A DNA stretch of 64,000 nucleotides from GCA-2686295 sp964402995 (GTDB lineage: Archaea > Nanobdellota > Nanobdellia > Woesearchaeales > GCA-2686295), in the NCBI GenBank assembly GCA_964402995.1, contig CAYOEA010000006.1, positions 1 through 64,000 of the forward strand, written 5' to 3'. Below, piece by piece: positions 23,964-32,163 of the stretch. Under the pieces are notes generated by a model, which did no database searches, was not told the DNA's origin, and saw nothing but the letters and a program-made list of their open reading frames with translations. The translations under genes were made by a program, and so were the position numbers. The stretch's first letter is position 1, and every line of letters starts with the position of its first letter.

Positions 23964-24467
23964 ATGGCAATCATTAAAACTAAAGATTTCACACTTCGTC
24001 CTATTAGAATAAGCGATGCTCAAAAATACGCAGATTGTCATAAAGATGAAGATGCTAAAAAGAATTTCTTCTCAGCACCTAGCAATATTAAAGAAGCAGA
24101 AAAAGAACTTTCTGAAAATAAAAAATTTGTAAAAAGATTTGCAATAATTGTTAATAAAGAATTTGCAGGTTTCATGACTTTAAAACTAAATAATGTGGCA
24201 AGATACAAACATTCAGCAATTATTGGTTATGGTTTACTTGAAAGTTTTCGAGGTAAAGGGATTGCAACTAAAGCAGTTAAAACTCTTACTAAATATGCTT
24301 TTGATGAACTTAAACTTACAAGAATTACTGGTTGGTGTAGAACTTTTAACAAAGCATCTGCTAGAGTTTTAGAAAAATCAGGCTACAAACTTGAAGGAAT
24401 TCTTAGAAAAAACAAATATGTTGATGGAAAATATTTTGATGATATGGTTTGGTCTAAGAATAAGTAA
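23964..24467 (+). CDS. GNAT acetyltransferase, RimJ/RimL type
   Basis: The sequence has the RimJ/RimL layout: FTLRPIRISDAQKYADCH at the N-terminus, the acetyl-CoA loop as LLESFRGKGIATKAVKTL near residues 92-110, and the C-terminal LTRITGWCRTFNKASARVLEKSGYKLEGILRKN. It probably acetylates the N-terminus of a protein or a small amine; the substrate is not known. The TATA box lies 25 nt upstream of the ATG. Confidence 0.9.
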   Translation: MAIIKTKDFTLRPIRISDAQKYADCHKDEDAKKNFFSAPSNIKEAEKELSENKKFVKRFAIIVNKEFAGFMTLKLNNVARYKHSAIIGYGLLESFRGKGIATKAVKTLTKYAFDELKLTRITGWCRTFNKASARVLEKSGYKLEGILRKNKYVDGKYFDDMVWSKNK

Positions 24468-24515
24468 AGTAATCTATAAACAAATTATTTAAACAACAAA
24501 CTCTAAAATAAATCC

Positions 24516-25268
24516 ATGACTTCAAATAATGATTTCTCAAATTCTGCAAAATGGTATGATTACATTCTAGGTAAAGAAGAGTATGAAAAGAATGCAGGCT
24601 TTATCTCAAAACAATTAAAAAAGTTCAAAGTAAATTCAATTTTAGAACTTGCTTGCGGTAGCGGTCTATATCTTTTTCCATTAAAAAAAGATGGTTTCGA
24701 TATTGAAGGCCTTGATATCAGTAAAGAAATGCTTACTATTGCAAAAAAAGAAGATAAAAAAATTAAACTCTACGAGCAAGATATGACTAATTTCAAACTC
24801 AACAAAAAATTTGATTCAGTTTTAATCTTAAACTCAGGTCTTGCCCTATTACCAAATCACAAACTTATCAATAAAACAATTAAACAATCTTACAAGCATC
24901 TTAACAAAGATGGAATCTTAATTATTGATCTTCCAAATCATAAAAAGGAAATCAAAGAAGCAAATAATAATCAAGAATATGAAGTTCATAAAATTCCTAA
25001 CGGAAAAATTGAAGTAATTGTTAGACATAAAAAACAAAATGATAAGTGGATTGAAGAGTGGCATGGCTTTGTCAAACAGAAAAACAAACTAAGTCAATTC
25101 AAAGAGTACTTTGAAGAATTCATTTATTCACCTAAAGAACTTGAAAAAAGTTTAAAACAAAACAAATTTGAAATCATAAAAATGTTTGGTTCTAGAATTG
25201 GCGGAAAATTTGATTCAATTAAATCTTGGAGAAGAGTTTATCTTTGTAAAAAAAATAACAATATTTAA
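24516..25268 (+). CDS. SAM-dependent methyltransferase, 250 aa
   Basis: Motif I is SILELACGSGLYLFPLKK near residues 48-65, motif II IEGLDISKEMLTIAKKE, then LYEQDMTNF and DSVLILNSGLALLPN, the order of class I methyltransferases of the Methyltransf_25 type. The later beta-rich part (EVHKIPNGKIEVIVRHKKQNDKW) resembles small-molecule methyltransferases. It follows the GNAT gene by 48 nt on the same strand. Substrate unknown. Confidence 0.9.
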   Translation: MTSNNDFSNSAKWYDYILGKEEYEKNAGFISKQLKKFKVNSILELACGSGLYLFPLKKDGFDIEGLDISKEMLTIAKKEDKKIKLYEQDMTNFKLNKKFDSVLILNSGLALLPNHKLINKTIKQSYKHLNKDGILIIDLPNHKKEIKEANNNQEYEVHKIPNGKIEVIVRHKKQNDKWIEEWHGFVKQKNKLSQFKEYFEEFIYSPKELEKSLKQNKFEIIKMFGSRIGGKFDSIKSWRRVYLCKKNNNI

Positions 25269-25306
25269 TAATCATTAAACTAAATAATTATTCAGGTGAA
25301 ATTATT

Positions 25307-25780
25307 ATGAAAAAAATATTAATTATAATGTGTATAATTCTTATAATATCATTAGCAGGTTGTAGTGGCACAAAAAAAGTTGCATCGGAAGTAGCAGATG
25401 CAGGACTTGATAAAATGGCTGATTTGGAACCATCAAATATGCTTCCAGACCAATGTAGATTTGGAACGGGATTTGTCTGCTTAGATGCTGAAATTAACGA
25501 AGAACAAGTTTCAATTGAAATTGAAAATGGTTTTGGAACAGACATAGTTATACAAGAAATGAGTTCAGAAATCAGAAGTCCTCCATCAGATTGTATGTGG
25601 AAAGGAGAACAAACAATGACCAAAGGAAGTTCAAGTAAATTTATTTTAACTGGAGACCACTGTCTACATCAAGACGAAGGCAAGATGAAACTTGATCTAA
25701 AAATTAAATATTATAATACAAATTCAGGTGAACTATTTGCTAAAGAAAGTATTGGAGATTTAATCGCCAAAGTTGAATAA
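25307..25780 (+). CDS. Lipoprotein of unknown function, 157 aa
   Basis: A signal peptide of about 19 residues ends in the lipobox LAGC, so the mature protein should start with lipidated Cys. The mature part is acidic, with a beta-sandwich-like C-terminal section (VSIEIENGFGTDIVIQEMSSEI) and paired cysteines. It has a clear ribosome binding site AGGTGA 8 nt before the ATG. It resembles surface lipoproteins recurrent in DPANN genomes; no function is known. Confidence 0.75.
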   Translation: MKKILIIMCIILIISLAGCSGTKKVASEVADAGLDKMADLEPSNMLPDQCRFGTGFVCLDAEINEEQVSIEIENGFGTDIVIQEMSSEIRSPPSDCMWKGEQTMTKGSSSKFILTGDHCLHQDEGKMKLDLKIKYYNTNSGELFAKESIGDLIAKVE

Positions 25781-25847
25781 TTATTAAATTTTATTTTTTT
25801 ACTTAAACATTTTATTTTAATGGAGCCAGAAGCTTTGCTTTTGAGCT

Positions 25848-26720
25848 TTACTTTTTTCTTCGTACAATAGAATCTAATCTATTTGTAACATCAAATTTGT
25901 AATCCATAAAATTTATTCCTACAACATACGCAGATATTCTAAGTAGTTTCGCAGGTTCTAGATCTTCGAAGAAACTTTGTAATTCTCCTGTTGCAATTCC
26001 TATTGCGAGTGCGTCCATTGCAAATGATGCACCCACTCGATATAATGCACCAACAGATGATTTCCTAAAAAAATCCAGAAAAGAAAACGAATCAGGCTTT
26101 TCAGATTCAATAGTTTCATTCAATCTAACATAAGATTCAGTTGAAGTATATATTGGCAAATCATACTTTTCTGCCATTTCAATTATTTCAGGTGAAGTTC
26201 CTACAAGACCAACAGGTTTTATTTCAACAGTATTTTCAAAGCAACATTCATTATACAAGAATTCTCCAGTTTCACTTAATCCTGCTTTATATCTAAGTTT
26301 ATTTAGAGTTTTTTTTGCATCATTTGGAGTTTCGTAGTTTTTGAGCATTTCATCCACCGAATTAAATATCATCAAATCAGAATCATCTATAAATTTACTA
26401 GAATAATCTGAAGATGTAAAACTCTCACCATCTGTTAATACCATTAAATCCACAGGCGCACAATAAGAAGGCTTCTGTTCTGTTTGAAATATGACCCCAG
26501 AAGGCCGGTAGCTCCCGGAATAACTCCGATTTAATTGCGACACACATAATCTATCAGGGAGACTACTATGGCTCGTATTAGCTTTAAGTAAGCTTAAATT
26601 CAGCATTTCATCTAGGTCTTGACATTTTTCTCGTACTTCAGTTTCAGAATTATAAGTTTTAGTTCCAAGACCACCATCAACCGAAGTTAAACTTTTGAAA
26701 TAAGTATTCGCCCCTTTCAT
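25848..26720 (-). CDS. Hypothetical protein, 290 aa
   Basis: No family is recognised. The first 200 residues are mixed alpha/beta and polar, with a short VGLVGTSPEIIEMAEKYDLPIYTST stretch resembling a Rossmann-type turn; a hydrophobic segment near residues 230-252 (SVGALYRVGASFAMDALAIGIATG) may be membrane-associated. It is divergent from a TrmB regulator with only about 55 nt between them, so it is a candidate target of that regulator. Confidence 0.6.
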   Translation of the reverse strand: MKGANTYFKSLTSVDGGLGTKTYNSETEVREKCQDLDEMLNLSLLKANTSHSSLPDRLCVSQLNRSYSGSYRPSGVIFQTEQKPSYCAPVDLMVLTDGESFTSSDYSSKFIDDSDLMIFNSVDEMLKNYETPNDAKKTLNKLRYKAGLSETGEFLYNECCFENTVEIKPVGLVGTSPEIIEMAEKYDLPIYTSTESYVRLNETIESEKPDSFSFLDFFRKSSVGALYRVGASFAMDALAIGIATGELQSFFEDLEPAKLLRISAYVVGINFMDYKFDVTNRLDSIVRRKK

Positions 26721-26759
26721 GTAGTGAAGATAGTTTCAGATATATTTAAATACTTCCTC

Positions 26760-26770
26760 CCACTTAGTGG
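26760..26770. promoter_or_regulatory. Dyad CCACT-T-AGTGG upstream of TrmB start
   Basis: A perfect 5-bp inverted repeat with a 1-nt centre sits between the TATA-like TATATTTAAA (26741-26750) and the ATG at 26776, a position suited to repression of the regulator and perhaps the divergent gene. Confidence 0.4.
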
Positions 26771-26775
26771 TATGT

Positions 26776-27513
26776 ATGTATGAATACTTGCTTCAAACAA
26801 TAGGCCTTACCGAGAATGAAGCAAAAGTTTACGTGGCATTACTAAAAACTGGAAATACGACTAGTTCTAAGATAATATCAGCGGCAAACATCTCAAGCGG
26901 AAAAATCTATGAAACACTAGATAAACTCTACAAAAAAGGTTTTGTAAGTATTAGCAACATAAATGGGGTAAAAAATTTTCAAGCAACAAAACCAGAAACA
27001 ATCCTGAGTTACTTAGAAGAACAAAAAAAAGAATTAACAAGAAAAGAAGAAGAATTCAAGAAAATAATTCCTCAAATGAAATTAATTCAAACAGAACAAA
27101 AATTTAATTCAGAAATCATAATTGGAACAAGAGGAATAAAAACCTTAATTCAAAAATTATTTGATGATTCTAGAACGACCATTTTGGCGATGGGAATTAG
27201 AGGCGACAAAAAAGAGAAGTACAACAATTTTTGGTGGCATATAACAAATGAACATATTGAGAAACAAAACAAGAAAGCAAACTATTTGTTTATTGAAAAT
27301 AAATCTCAATATTTCATTATGCACCAAAAATTAAAAAATGTAAACTGCAGAGTATTAAAATCAATATCACCTGCGGCAATTGATATAATCGATGACCACA
27401 TAATAATCCTAACCTACGAAGATGATCAACTACACTGCGTACACATTCATTCAGAACCAATTGCAAAAAGTTTCAGATCATTCTTCAATAATTTATGGAA
27501 ACAAGGAAAATAA
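26776..27513 (+). CDS. TrmB family transcriptional regulator, 245 aa
   Basis: The winged helix is canonical (LLQTIGLTENEAKVYVALLKTGNTTSSKI, then SGKIYETLDKLYKKGFVSI), followed by LEEQKKELTRKEEEFKKIIPQM, a short coiled coil, and IIGTRGIKTLIQKLF, the conserved linker. The effector domain is about 120 residues and lacks clear sugar-binding motifs. I prefer the ATG at 26776 over a GTG at 26767, as the GTG falls inside a dyad and the TATA spacing fits the ATG. It is divergent from the hypothetical gene at 25848. Confidence 0.88.
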   Translation: MYEYLLQTIGLTENEAKVYVALLKTGNTTSSKIISAANISSGKIYETLDKLYKKGFVSISNINGVKNFQATKPETILSYLEEQKKELTRKEEEFKKIIPQMKLIQTEQKFNSEIIIGTRGIKTLIQKLFDDSRTTILAMGIRGDKKEKYNNFWWHITNEHIEKQNKKANYLFIENKSQYFIMHQKLKNVNCRVLKSISPAAIDIIDDHIIILTYEDDQLHCVHIHSEPIAKSFRSFFNNLWKQGK

Positions 27514-27518
27514 ATAAA

Positions 27519-27983
27519 TTATAAATTATTTTTATCTCTTATCAACTGAGCAGTTTTAGCTAATTTTTCATCAGATTCTCTAACAGAATCATGAGAAGAA
27601 ATATAACCTGGATAATTCTCAGAATAAGTATCAATATCAGACTTCATAGGTTTCCAACTAGCCAAAATAGTTCCATGCATAGGAAATAATTTTGCATGCA
27701 AATAATTAACTCCAAATCCTTCTAAAACCATCGCAGTTCTTCCAACATCATCAAAAGTATTATCTAATAATTTAGCAACTTTTTTTGCAGTCTTAATTAA
27801 ACCAAACATTACTTCATCAGAACACTCAACAAAATAACTTGGAGAAAAAACTTTTGGGATTACTACAGTTACGCCTTCAGTATTAGGAAAAATTGATAGA
27901 AAAGCTAAATAATTCTCATCTTCCCAAACTTTATGACAAGGAACTTCGCCATTCACTATCTTATGAAAAACTGTTTCTTCCAT
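27519..27983 (-). CDS. HIT family hydrolase
   Basis: The HIT fold is seen in ETVFHKIVNGEVPCHKVWEDENYLAFLSI, GVTVVIPK and the active-site region NYLHAKLFPMHGT near residue 100, a variant of HxHxHxx with LHAKLFPMHG that occurs in some archaeal members. It hydrolyses nucleotide-linked phosphoramides or dinucleoside polyphosphates. I start at MEETVFHKI (27983): the upstream in-frame ATG would make 13 codons read through a TTTATATA promoter box that sits about 25 nt before 27983. Confidence 0.85.
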   Translation of the reverse strand: MEETVFHKIVNGEVPCHKVWEDENYLAFLSIFPNTEGVTVVIPKVFSPSYFVECSDEVMFGLIKTAKKVAKLLDNTFDDVGRTAMVLEGFGVNYLHAKLFPMHGTILASWKPMKSDIDTYSENYPGYISSHDSVRESDEKLAKTAQLIRDKNNL

Positions 27984-28072
27984 AATAAAAATTAAATAAT
28001 CAGAGTATATAAATATTTTCATCTAGTAAAAAACTAAAAACATTTATATTAAGATTAATCAATTAAAACAAA

Positions 28073-28726
28073 ATGAATCAAGAAGAAATAATCTCCAAAA
28101 CAATTAACTTTGTTAAAGTAACTTTAGCCAATGCTGAAGGAGGCCATGATTGGTGGCACATAAAAAGAGTTTACAACCTTGCAAAAAAAATTGCTAAAAA
28201 TGAAAATGCAAACCAATTAATTGTAGAACTTGGAGCATTACTTCATGATATAGCAGACTTTAAATTCCACAATAATGATGAATTAATTGGTGCAAAAAAA
28301 GCAAGAAAATTCTTATTAAGTTTAAACATGGAAGAAAAAATAATCACCCACGTGGAAAAGATAATAATAAATGTTTCTTTCAAAGGAGAAAAACACATTC
28401 AGAAATTCAAATCACTTGAACTTAACATCATCCAAGATGCAGATAGACTAGATGCAATTGGAGCTATTGGAATTGCCAGAACTTTTAGTTATGGCGGGCA
28501 TAAAAATAGACCAATCTACGATCCAAATAATAAATTTAAACCAAACATGACTAAAGAAGAATACTTGAGCAACAAAGGCGCATCAGTAAATCATTTCTAT
28601 GAAAAAATCCTTTTACTAAAAGATAAAATGAATACTAAAACAGGAAAAAAAATAGCAGAACACAGACATGAATTTATGGAAAGCTATCTTGAGGAATTCT
28701 ATAAAGAATGGGAAGGAGAATTGTAA
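28073..28726 (+). CDS. HD-domain phosphohydrolase, YedJ-like, 217 aa
   Basis: The motif set is GGHDWWHIKRV near residue 24, GALLHDIADF near residue 60 and NIIQDADRLDAIGAIGIART near residue 122, followed by the YSYGGHKNRPIYDP-type segment characteristic of the YedJ/Saci_0109 group of HD hydrolases. Phosphomonoester or nucleotide hydrolysis is likely. It ends 2 nt before the HAD gene, so the two probably form an operon. Confidence 0.88.
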   Translation: MNQEEIISKTINFVKVTLANAEGGHDWWHIKRVYNLAKKIAKNENANQLIVELGALLHDIADFKFHNNDELIGAKKARKFLLSLNMEEKIITHVEKIIINVSFKGEKHIQKFKSLELNIIQDADRLDAIGAIGIARTFSYGGHKNRPIYDPNNKFKPNMTKEEYLSNKGASVNHFYEKILLLKDKMNTKTGKKIAEHRHEFMESYLEEFYKEWEGEL

Positions 28727-28728
28727 AA

Positions 28729-29343
28729 ATGACAAACTTAATATTTGACTGGTCAGGAACTTTATGCGATAGTTTCTCAGTTTTCTGTCAAGTTGTAGAT
28801 AAAATGATGGACCACTTTGGAAAAGATAGAATAACAGAAGAAGAAATTCGTAAACATTACACAATTCCCTACATGAAGTTTTGGAATAAATTAATACCAA
28901 ATTTAACTCACGAAGATCAGAATAAAGCTTTTGGTTCATTCATTAAAGAAATTGAAAATCCAGATATTTATCCAGGTGTTAAAAAAACACTAAACAAGCT
29001 TCACAAAAACAAAATTAGACTTTTTGTTGTAAGTTCTGATCCTCAAAAAAGAATTTTACTTGAAATGAAAAAAGGAAAATTAAATGTTTTATTCGAAGAC
29101 TTAATTTCAGATATTCATGAAAAACACATAGCCATTGAAAGTTTAGTCAAACGTTACAAACTAAAACCAGATGAGACATTTTATGTTGGAGATTCATCAG
29201 GTGACGTTGAAGAAGGTAAAAAAGCAGGAATAAAAACAATTGGCATTTCGTGGGGTTTTCAAGATAAAATAATTCTAGAATCGTCTCAGCCGACTCATCT
29301 TATCGACAATATTGTAGAACTTGAAGGTATTTTCTTAAAATAA
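28729..29343 (+). CDS. HAD-superfamily hydrolase with DWSGT motif, 204 aa
   Basis: HAD motif I is IFDWSGTLCDSF, motif II VVSSDPQK, motif III a Lys near EKHIAIESLVKRYKL, and motif IV YVGDSSGDVEEGKKAG. The second residue of motif I is Ser rather than Asp (DWSGT), a form like that of phosphonoacetaldehyde hydrolases (DWAGT), so a substrate other than a simple phosphate ester is possible. The start is placed at 28729, 2 nt after the HD stop, not at the earlier ATG that overlaps it. Confidence 0.85.
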   Translation: MTNLIFDWSGTLCDSFSVFCQVVDKMMDHFGKDRITEEEIRKHYTIPYMKFWNKLIPNLTHEDQNKAFGSFIKEIENPDIYPGVKKTLNKLHKNKIRLFVVSSDPQKRILLEMKKGKLNVLFEDLISDIHEKHIAIESLVKRYKLKPDETFYVGDSSGDVEEGKKAGIKTIGISWGFQDKIILESSQPTHLIDNIVELEGIFLK

Positions 29344-29402
29344 GTGTTTAAACACAAGTTTAGCAGTAAATTATATAAACAATTCTAGCCTAACTCACAC
29401 TT

Positions 29403-31109
29403 ATGGATTTAGAAAATAATATTTTAAAATTTGCACTTGAGAATGCAGTCAAATTCAAAGGCAGAGCAAACCCTGGATCAATTATTCCAAAAATGATTGG
29501 TTTAGACCCTAGTCTAAAATCAAATATGAAAGAACTAGGTGGAACAATTGCTAAAATTGTTGGCGAAGTAAATGCTTTATCTCTTGAAGAACAAACTAAA
29601 AAATTATTAGAAATAAATCCAAATTATTTTAACAATCAACAATCAGCAAAAAAAGAAAGACAGGAACAAAGAAAAGAACTTCCTGAATTAAAAAATGCAA
29701 TCATGGGAAAAGTTTGTACTAGAATTCCTCCCGAACCTTCAAAATATAATCATTTAGGTCACGCAATTAGTTTTCTTCTAAATTATATGTACGCTATAAA
29801 ATATGAAGGAAAATGCATTATGCGTTTTGACGATACTAATCCTGAAAAAGAAGAGCAAGAATATGTTGATGCCATGCAAGAAGATGTTTTAGAATATTTA
29901 GATATAAAACCATCCAGCACAGTTTTCGCGTCAGATCACATGCAAGATTTCATTGATAAAGCAGAGCAACTTATCAAAGAAGGACATGCTTACACTGGCA
30001 ATCAACCTTCAAAAGATATCTCAATTTATAGACGAGAAATGAAAGATCATCCTGATAGAAATAAATCCACTGAGCAAGTAATGAGTGAATGGAAATCTAT
30101 GAAAGAAGCAGATGAAAAATTCCTAGATTACACTCTTAGACTTAAAATTAGCATGCAGCACAAAAATGCAGTTATGCGTGATCCAGTAATTTTCAGAGTT
30201 GTTAATTCAACTCATTATAGACAAAATGATAAATATCATCTTTGGCCTATGTACGATTTTGAATGTGCAATTATGGAAGGAAAACTAGAAACAACTCATG
30301 TTCTTAGAAGCAACGAGTTTGATTCACGTGTCGAACTTCAAGATCATATTAGAAATTATTTTGGCCTTCCAAATCCTGTTGTAAAACAATATGCCAGATT
30401 CAATGTTGTTGGAGCAACTACTAAAGGCAGAGAAATTAGAGAACTTATTGAGACTGGAGATTATATTGGCTGGGACGATCCTAGATTAATTACTCTTAGA
30501 GCTTTAAAGAGACGTGGAATTGTAAAAGAAGCATACTATGAACTTGCAAAAGTTATTGGAATGTCTAAAACAACATCTGACCTTGACTTCTCAGTTATTG
30601 CTGCAATTAACAGACAACTTCTTGATGAGTCAGCTAAAAGATTTTTCTTCATCAAAGATCCCGTGGAAGTAACAATAGAAAATGCACCAGACCAAGAAGT
30701 TGAACTTAGCATTCATCCTCACCATTCAAAAGGTGGCAGACCTTTCAAAACAAATGACAAATTTATCCTTTCAAAAGAAGATTTAAATAAAATTGAGGAT
30801 AAAGAATTATTTAGATTAATGGATTGTCTTAACGCTACAAAAGAAGGCGACAAAATAACTTTCCACTCTACTGACGTTGATACTTTCAAAAAATCAGGTA
30901 AAAAAATTATTCATTGGCTTGTAAATGACGAGTCTCAACTTGCAAATACTGAAATACTAATGCCTGACTGTACAAGCCTTAAAGCTAAAGCAGAAAAGAA
31001 TATCCAATTATTAAAACCAGGAGATATTGTTCAATTTGAAAGATTTGGTTTTTGTAGACTTGACAGTGTAAAAAATGACACTTACAAATTTTGGTTTGCA
31101 CATAACTAA
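29403..31109 (+). CDS. gltX: Glutamyl-tRNA synthetase, archaeal type
   Basis: Class I synthetase with the archaeal-type N-terminal helical extension (residues 1-90), HIGH-like motif PSKYNHLGHAISF near residue 117, the FDDTNPEKEEQEYVDAM segment, and a beta-barrel anticodon-binding region (residues 400-568). The second signature is divergent: VGATTKGREIR replaces the usual archaeal LSKR type. At 568 aa it is the normal length. It charges tRNA-Glu, and in archaea sometimes tRNA-Gln for amidation. The HD gene follows 4 nt after its stop. Confidence 0.95.
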   Translation: MDLENNILKFALENAVKFKGRANPGSIIPKMIGLDPSLKSNMKELGGTIAKIVGEVNALSLEEQTKKLLEINPNYFNNQQSAKKERQEQRKELPELKNAIMGKVCTRIPPEPSKYNHLGHAISFLLNYMYAIKYEGKCIMRFDDTNPEKEEQEYVDAMQEDVLEYLDIKPSSTVFASDHMQDFIDKAEQLIKEGHAYTGNQPSKDISIYRREMKDHPDRNKSTEQVMSEWKSMKEADEKFLDYTLRLKISMQHKNAVMRDPVIFRVVNSTHYRQNDKYHLWPMYDFECAIMEGKLETTHVLRSNEFDSRVELQDHIRNYFGLPNPVVKQYARFNVVGATTKGREIRELIETGDYIGWDDPRLITLRALKRRGIVKEAYYELAKVIGMSKTTSDLDFSVIAAINRQLLDESAKRFFFIKDPVEVTIENAPDQEVELSIHPHHSKGGRPFKTNDKFILSKEDLNKIEDKELFRLMDCLNATKEGDKITFHSTDVDTFKKSGKKIIHWLVNDESQLANTEILMPDCTSLKAKAEKNIQLLKPGDIVQFERFGFCRLDSVKNDTYKFWFAHN

Positions 31110-31113
31110 AAAA

Positions 31114-31653
31114 ATGGACTACATAAAACTTCTAAGAAAATATTTTCCAGACGAAGATAAATTTCAAATTATTTATCAACATTCTCTTCAAGTAAAAGAT
31201 AAAGCTTTAGAACTAGCAAAGAATGTTCCTGAATTAAATCTTGATTTAAAATTTATTGAAGAAGCAGCTATGCTTCATGATATTGGAGTTTCTGTCACAA
31301 AAAATGAAGACATTGGCGGAAGTGGTACTGAATCATACATAAAACATGGAGTTGCAGGAAGAGAAATATTAGAAAAAGAAGGTTTTCCAAAACACGCTCT
31401 TGTTTGTGAAAGACATATTGGAACTGGTTTAACTGTTAAAGATATTCAAGATCAGAAATTAGATGTTCCTTCCAGAGATATGAGCCCACAATCAAATGAA
31501 GAAATAGTAATCTCATTTGCAGATAATTTCTTTTCTAAAACTGTGCAGGGAGAAATCTCTCTTGAAAAAATAAAACAAAAACTAGTAGGGTTTGGAACAC
31601 ATAAACCTTTAATTATTGATTCTTGGACTAAAAAATTCAAGTTAAAACACTAA
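31114..31653 (+). CDS. HD-domain protein, 179 aa
   Basis: The HD pattern is IYQHSLQVKDKALELAKNV near residue 18, AAMLHDIGVS near residue 48 and HALVCERHIGTGL further on, with a late ISFADNFF carrying the final Asp, as in small bacterial metal-dependent phosphohydrolases. The ATG at 31114 lies 4 nt after the gltX stop and is preferred over an upstream start inside gltX. Nucleotidase or related activity is likely; the substrate is unknown. Confidence 0.82.
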   Translation: MDYIKLLRKYFPDEDKFQIIYQHSLQVKDKALELAKNVPELNLDLKFIEEAAMLHDIGVSVTKNEDIGGSGTESYIKHGVAGREILEKEGFPKHALVCERHIGTGLTVKDIQDQKLDVPSRDMSPQSNEEIVISFADNFFSKTVQGEISLEKIKQKLVGFGTHKPLIIDSWTKKFKLKH

Positions 31654-31669
31654 TTCTACCTTATATAGA

Positions 31670-31740
31670 GAAAGCTTTAAATTCTTAAAAAAAACAAAAT
31701 TATTTTTTTAGTCTCAAACCTTTCTTCGAAAGCTTTAAAT
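31670..31740 (+). promoter_or_regulatory. Duplicated promoter-like segment (GAAAGCTTTAAAT twice)
   Basis: The 13-mer GAAAGCTTTAAAT occurs at 31670-31682 and again at 31728-31740. Both contain a TATA-like CTTTAAAT; the second lies about 30 nt before the mini-pilin ATG at 31768. Confidence 0.45.
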
Positions 31741-31767
31741 ACCAAATATCACCTAAATTATTAGTAT

Positions 31768-32037
31768 ATGAATAAAAGAGGGCTATCACCAATTATTGCA
31801 ACTGTTCTATTGATAGCTTTTGCTGTAGCAATTGGAGCTATGATTATGTCTTGGACGTCAGATGTGGTCAAAGAAGCACCTACTTGCGCAGATATTCCTG
31901 AAGAAATTATTAATTCAAATTATTTTTGTCGTTTAACAGATCAAATCATCCCCAGAGTAACATTAGATGAAGAAGCAAAACAATATGAAGTTTGTAACGA
32001 CAAATCAATCACTATTTCTCAATTAGATATTTGTTAA
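31768..32037 (+). CDS. Archaeal type IV pilin-like protein, very short (89 aa)
   Basis: The N-terminus is a class III signal peptide: MNKRGLSPIIATVLLIAFAVAIGAM, with cleavage expected after Gly-5 and before the hydrophobic assembly helix. The exported part is only about 55 residues, acidic with three or four Cys (ADIPEEIINSNYFCRLTDQ, YEVCNDKS, LDIC). Most archaeal pilins are 120-250 aa, so this may be a minor pilin, a decayed pilin or a small secreted protein using the pilin pathway. It is monocistronic. Confidence 0.8.
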   Translation: MNKRGLSPIIATVLLIAFAVAIGAMIMSWTSDVVKEAPTCADIPEEIINSNYFCRLTDQIIPRVTLDEEAKQYEVCNDKSITISQLDIC

Positions 32038-32163
32038 TTAATTATTATCTTTTCCAAAACATATTTATAACTAATTCTATTTGTTATATACATAAAGCTC
32101 ACACTTAACATTAGAAAAACAAAAAGTAAAACTTTTTGAATTCTAAGATCAAAAATTAAAACA

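Noticed and set aside
26495..26530. GC-rich inverted repeat CCGG/CCGG in the hypothetical gene
   Set aside because: It lies within an intact reading frame, is short (CCGGTAGCTCCCGG) and no second copy was noticed.
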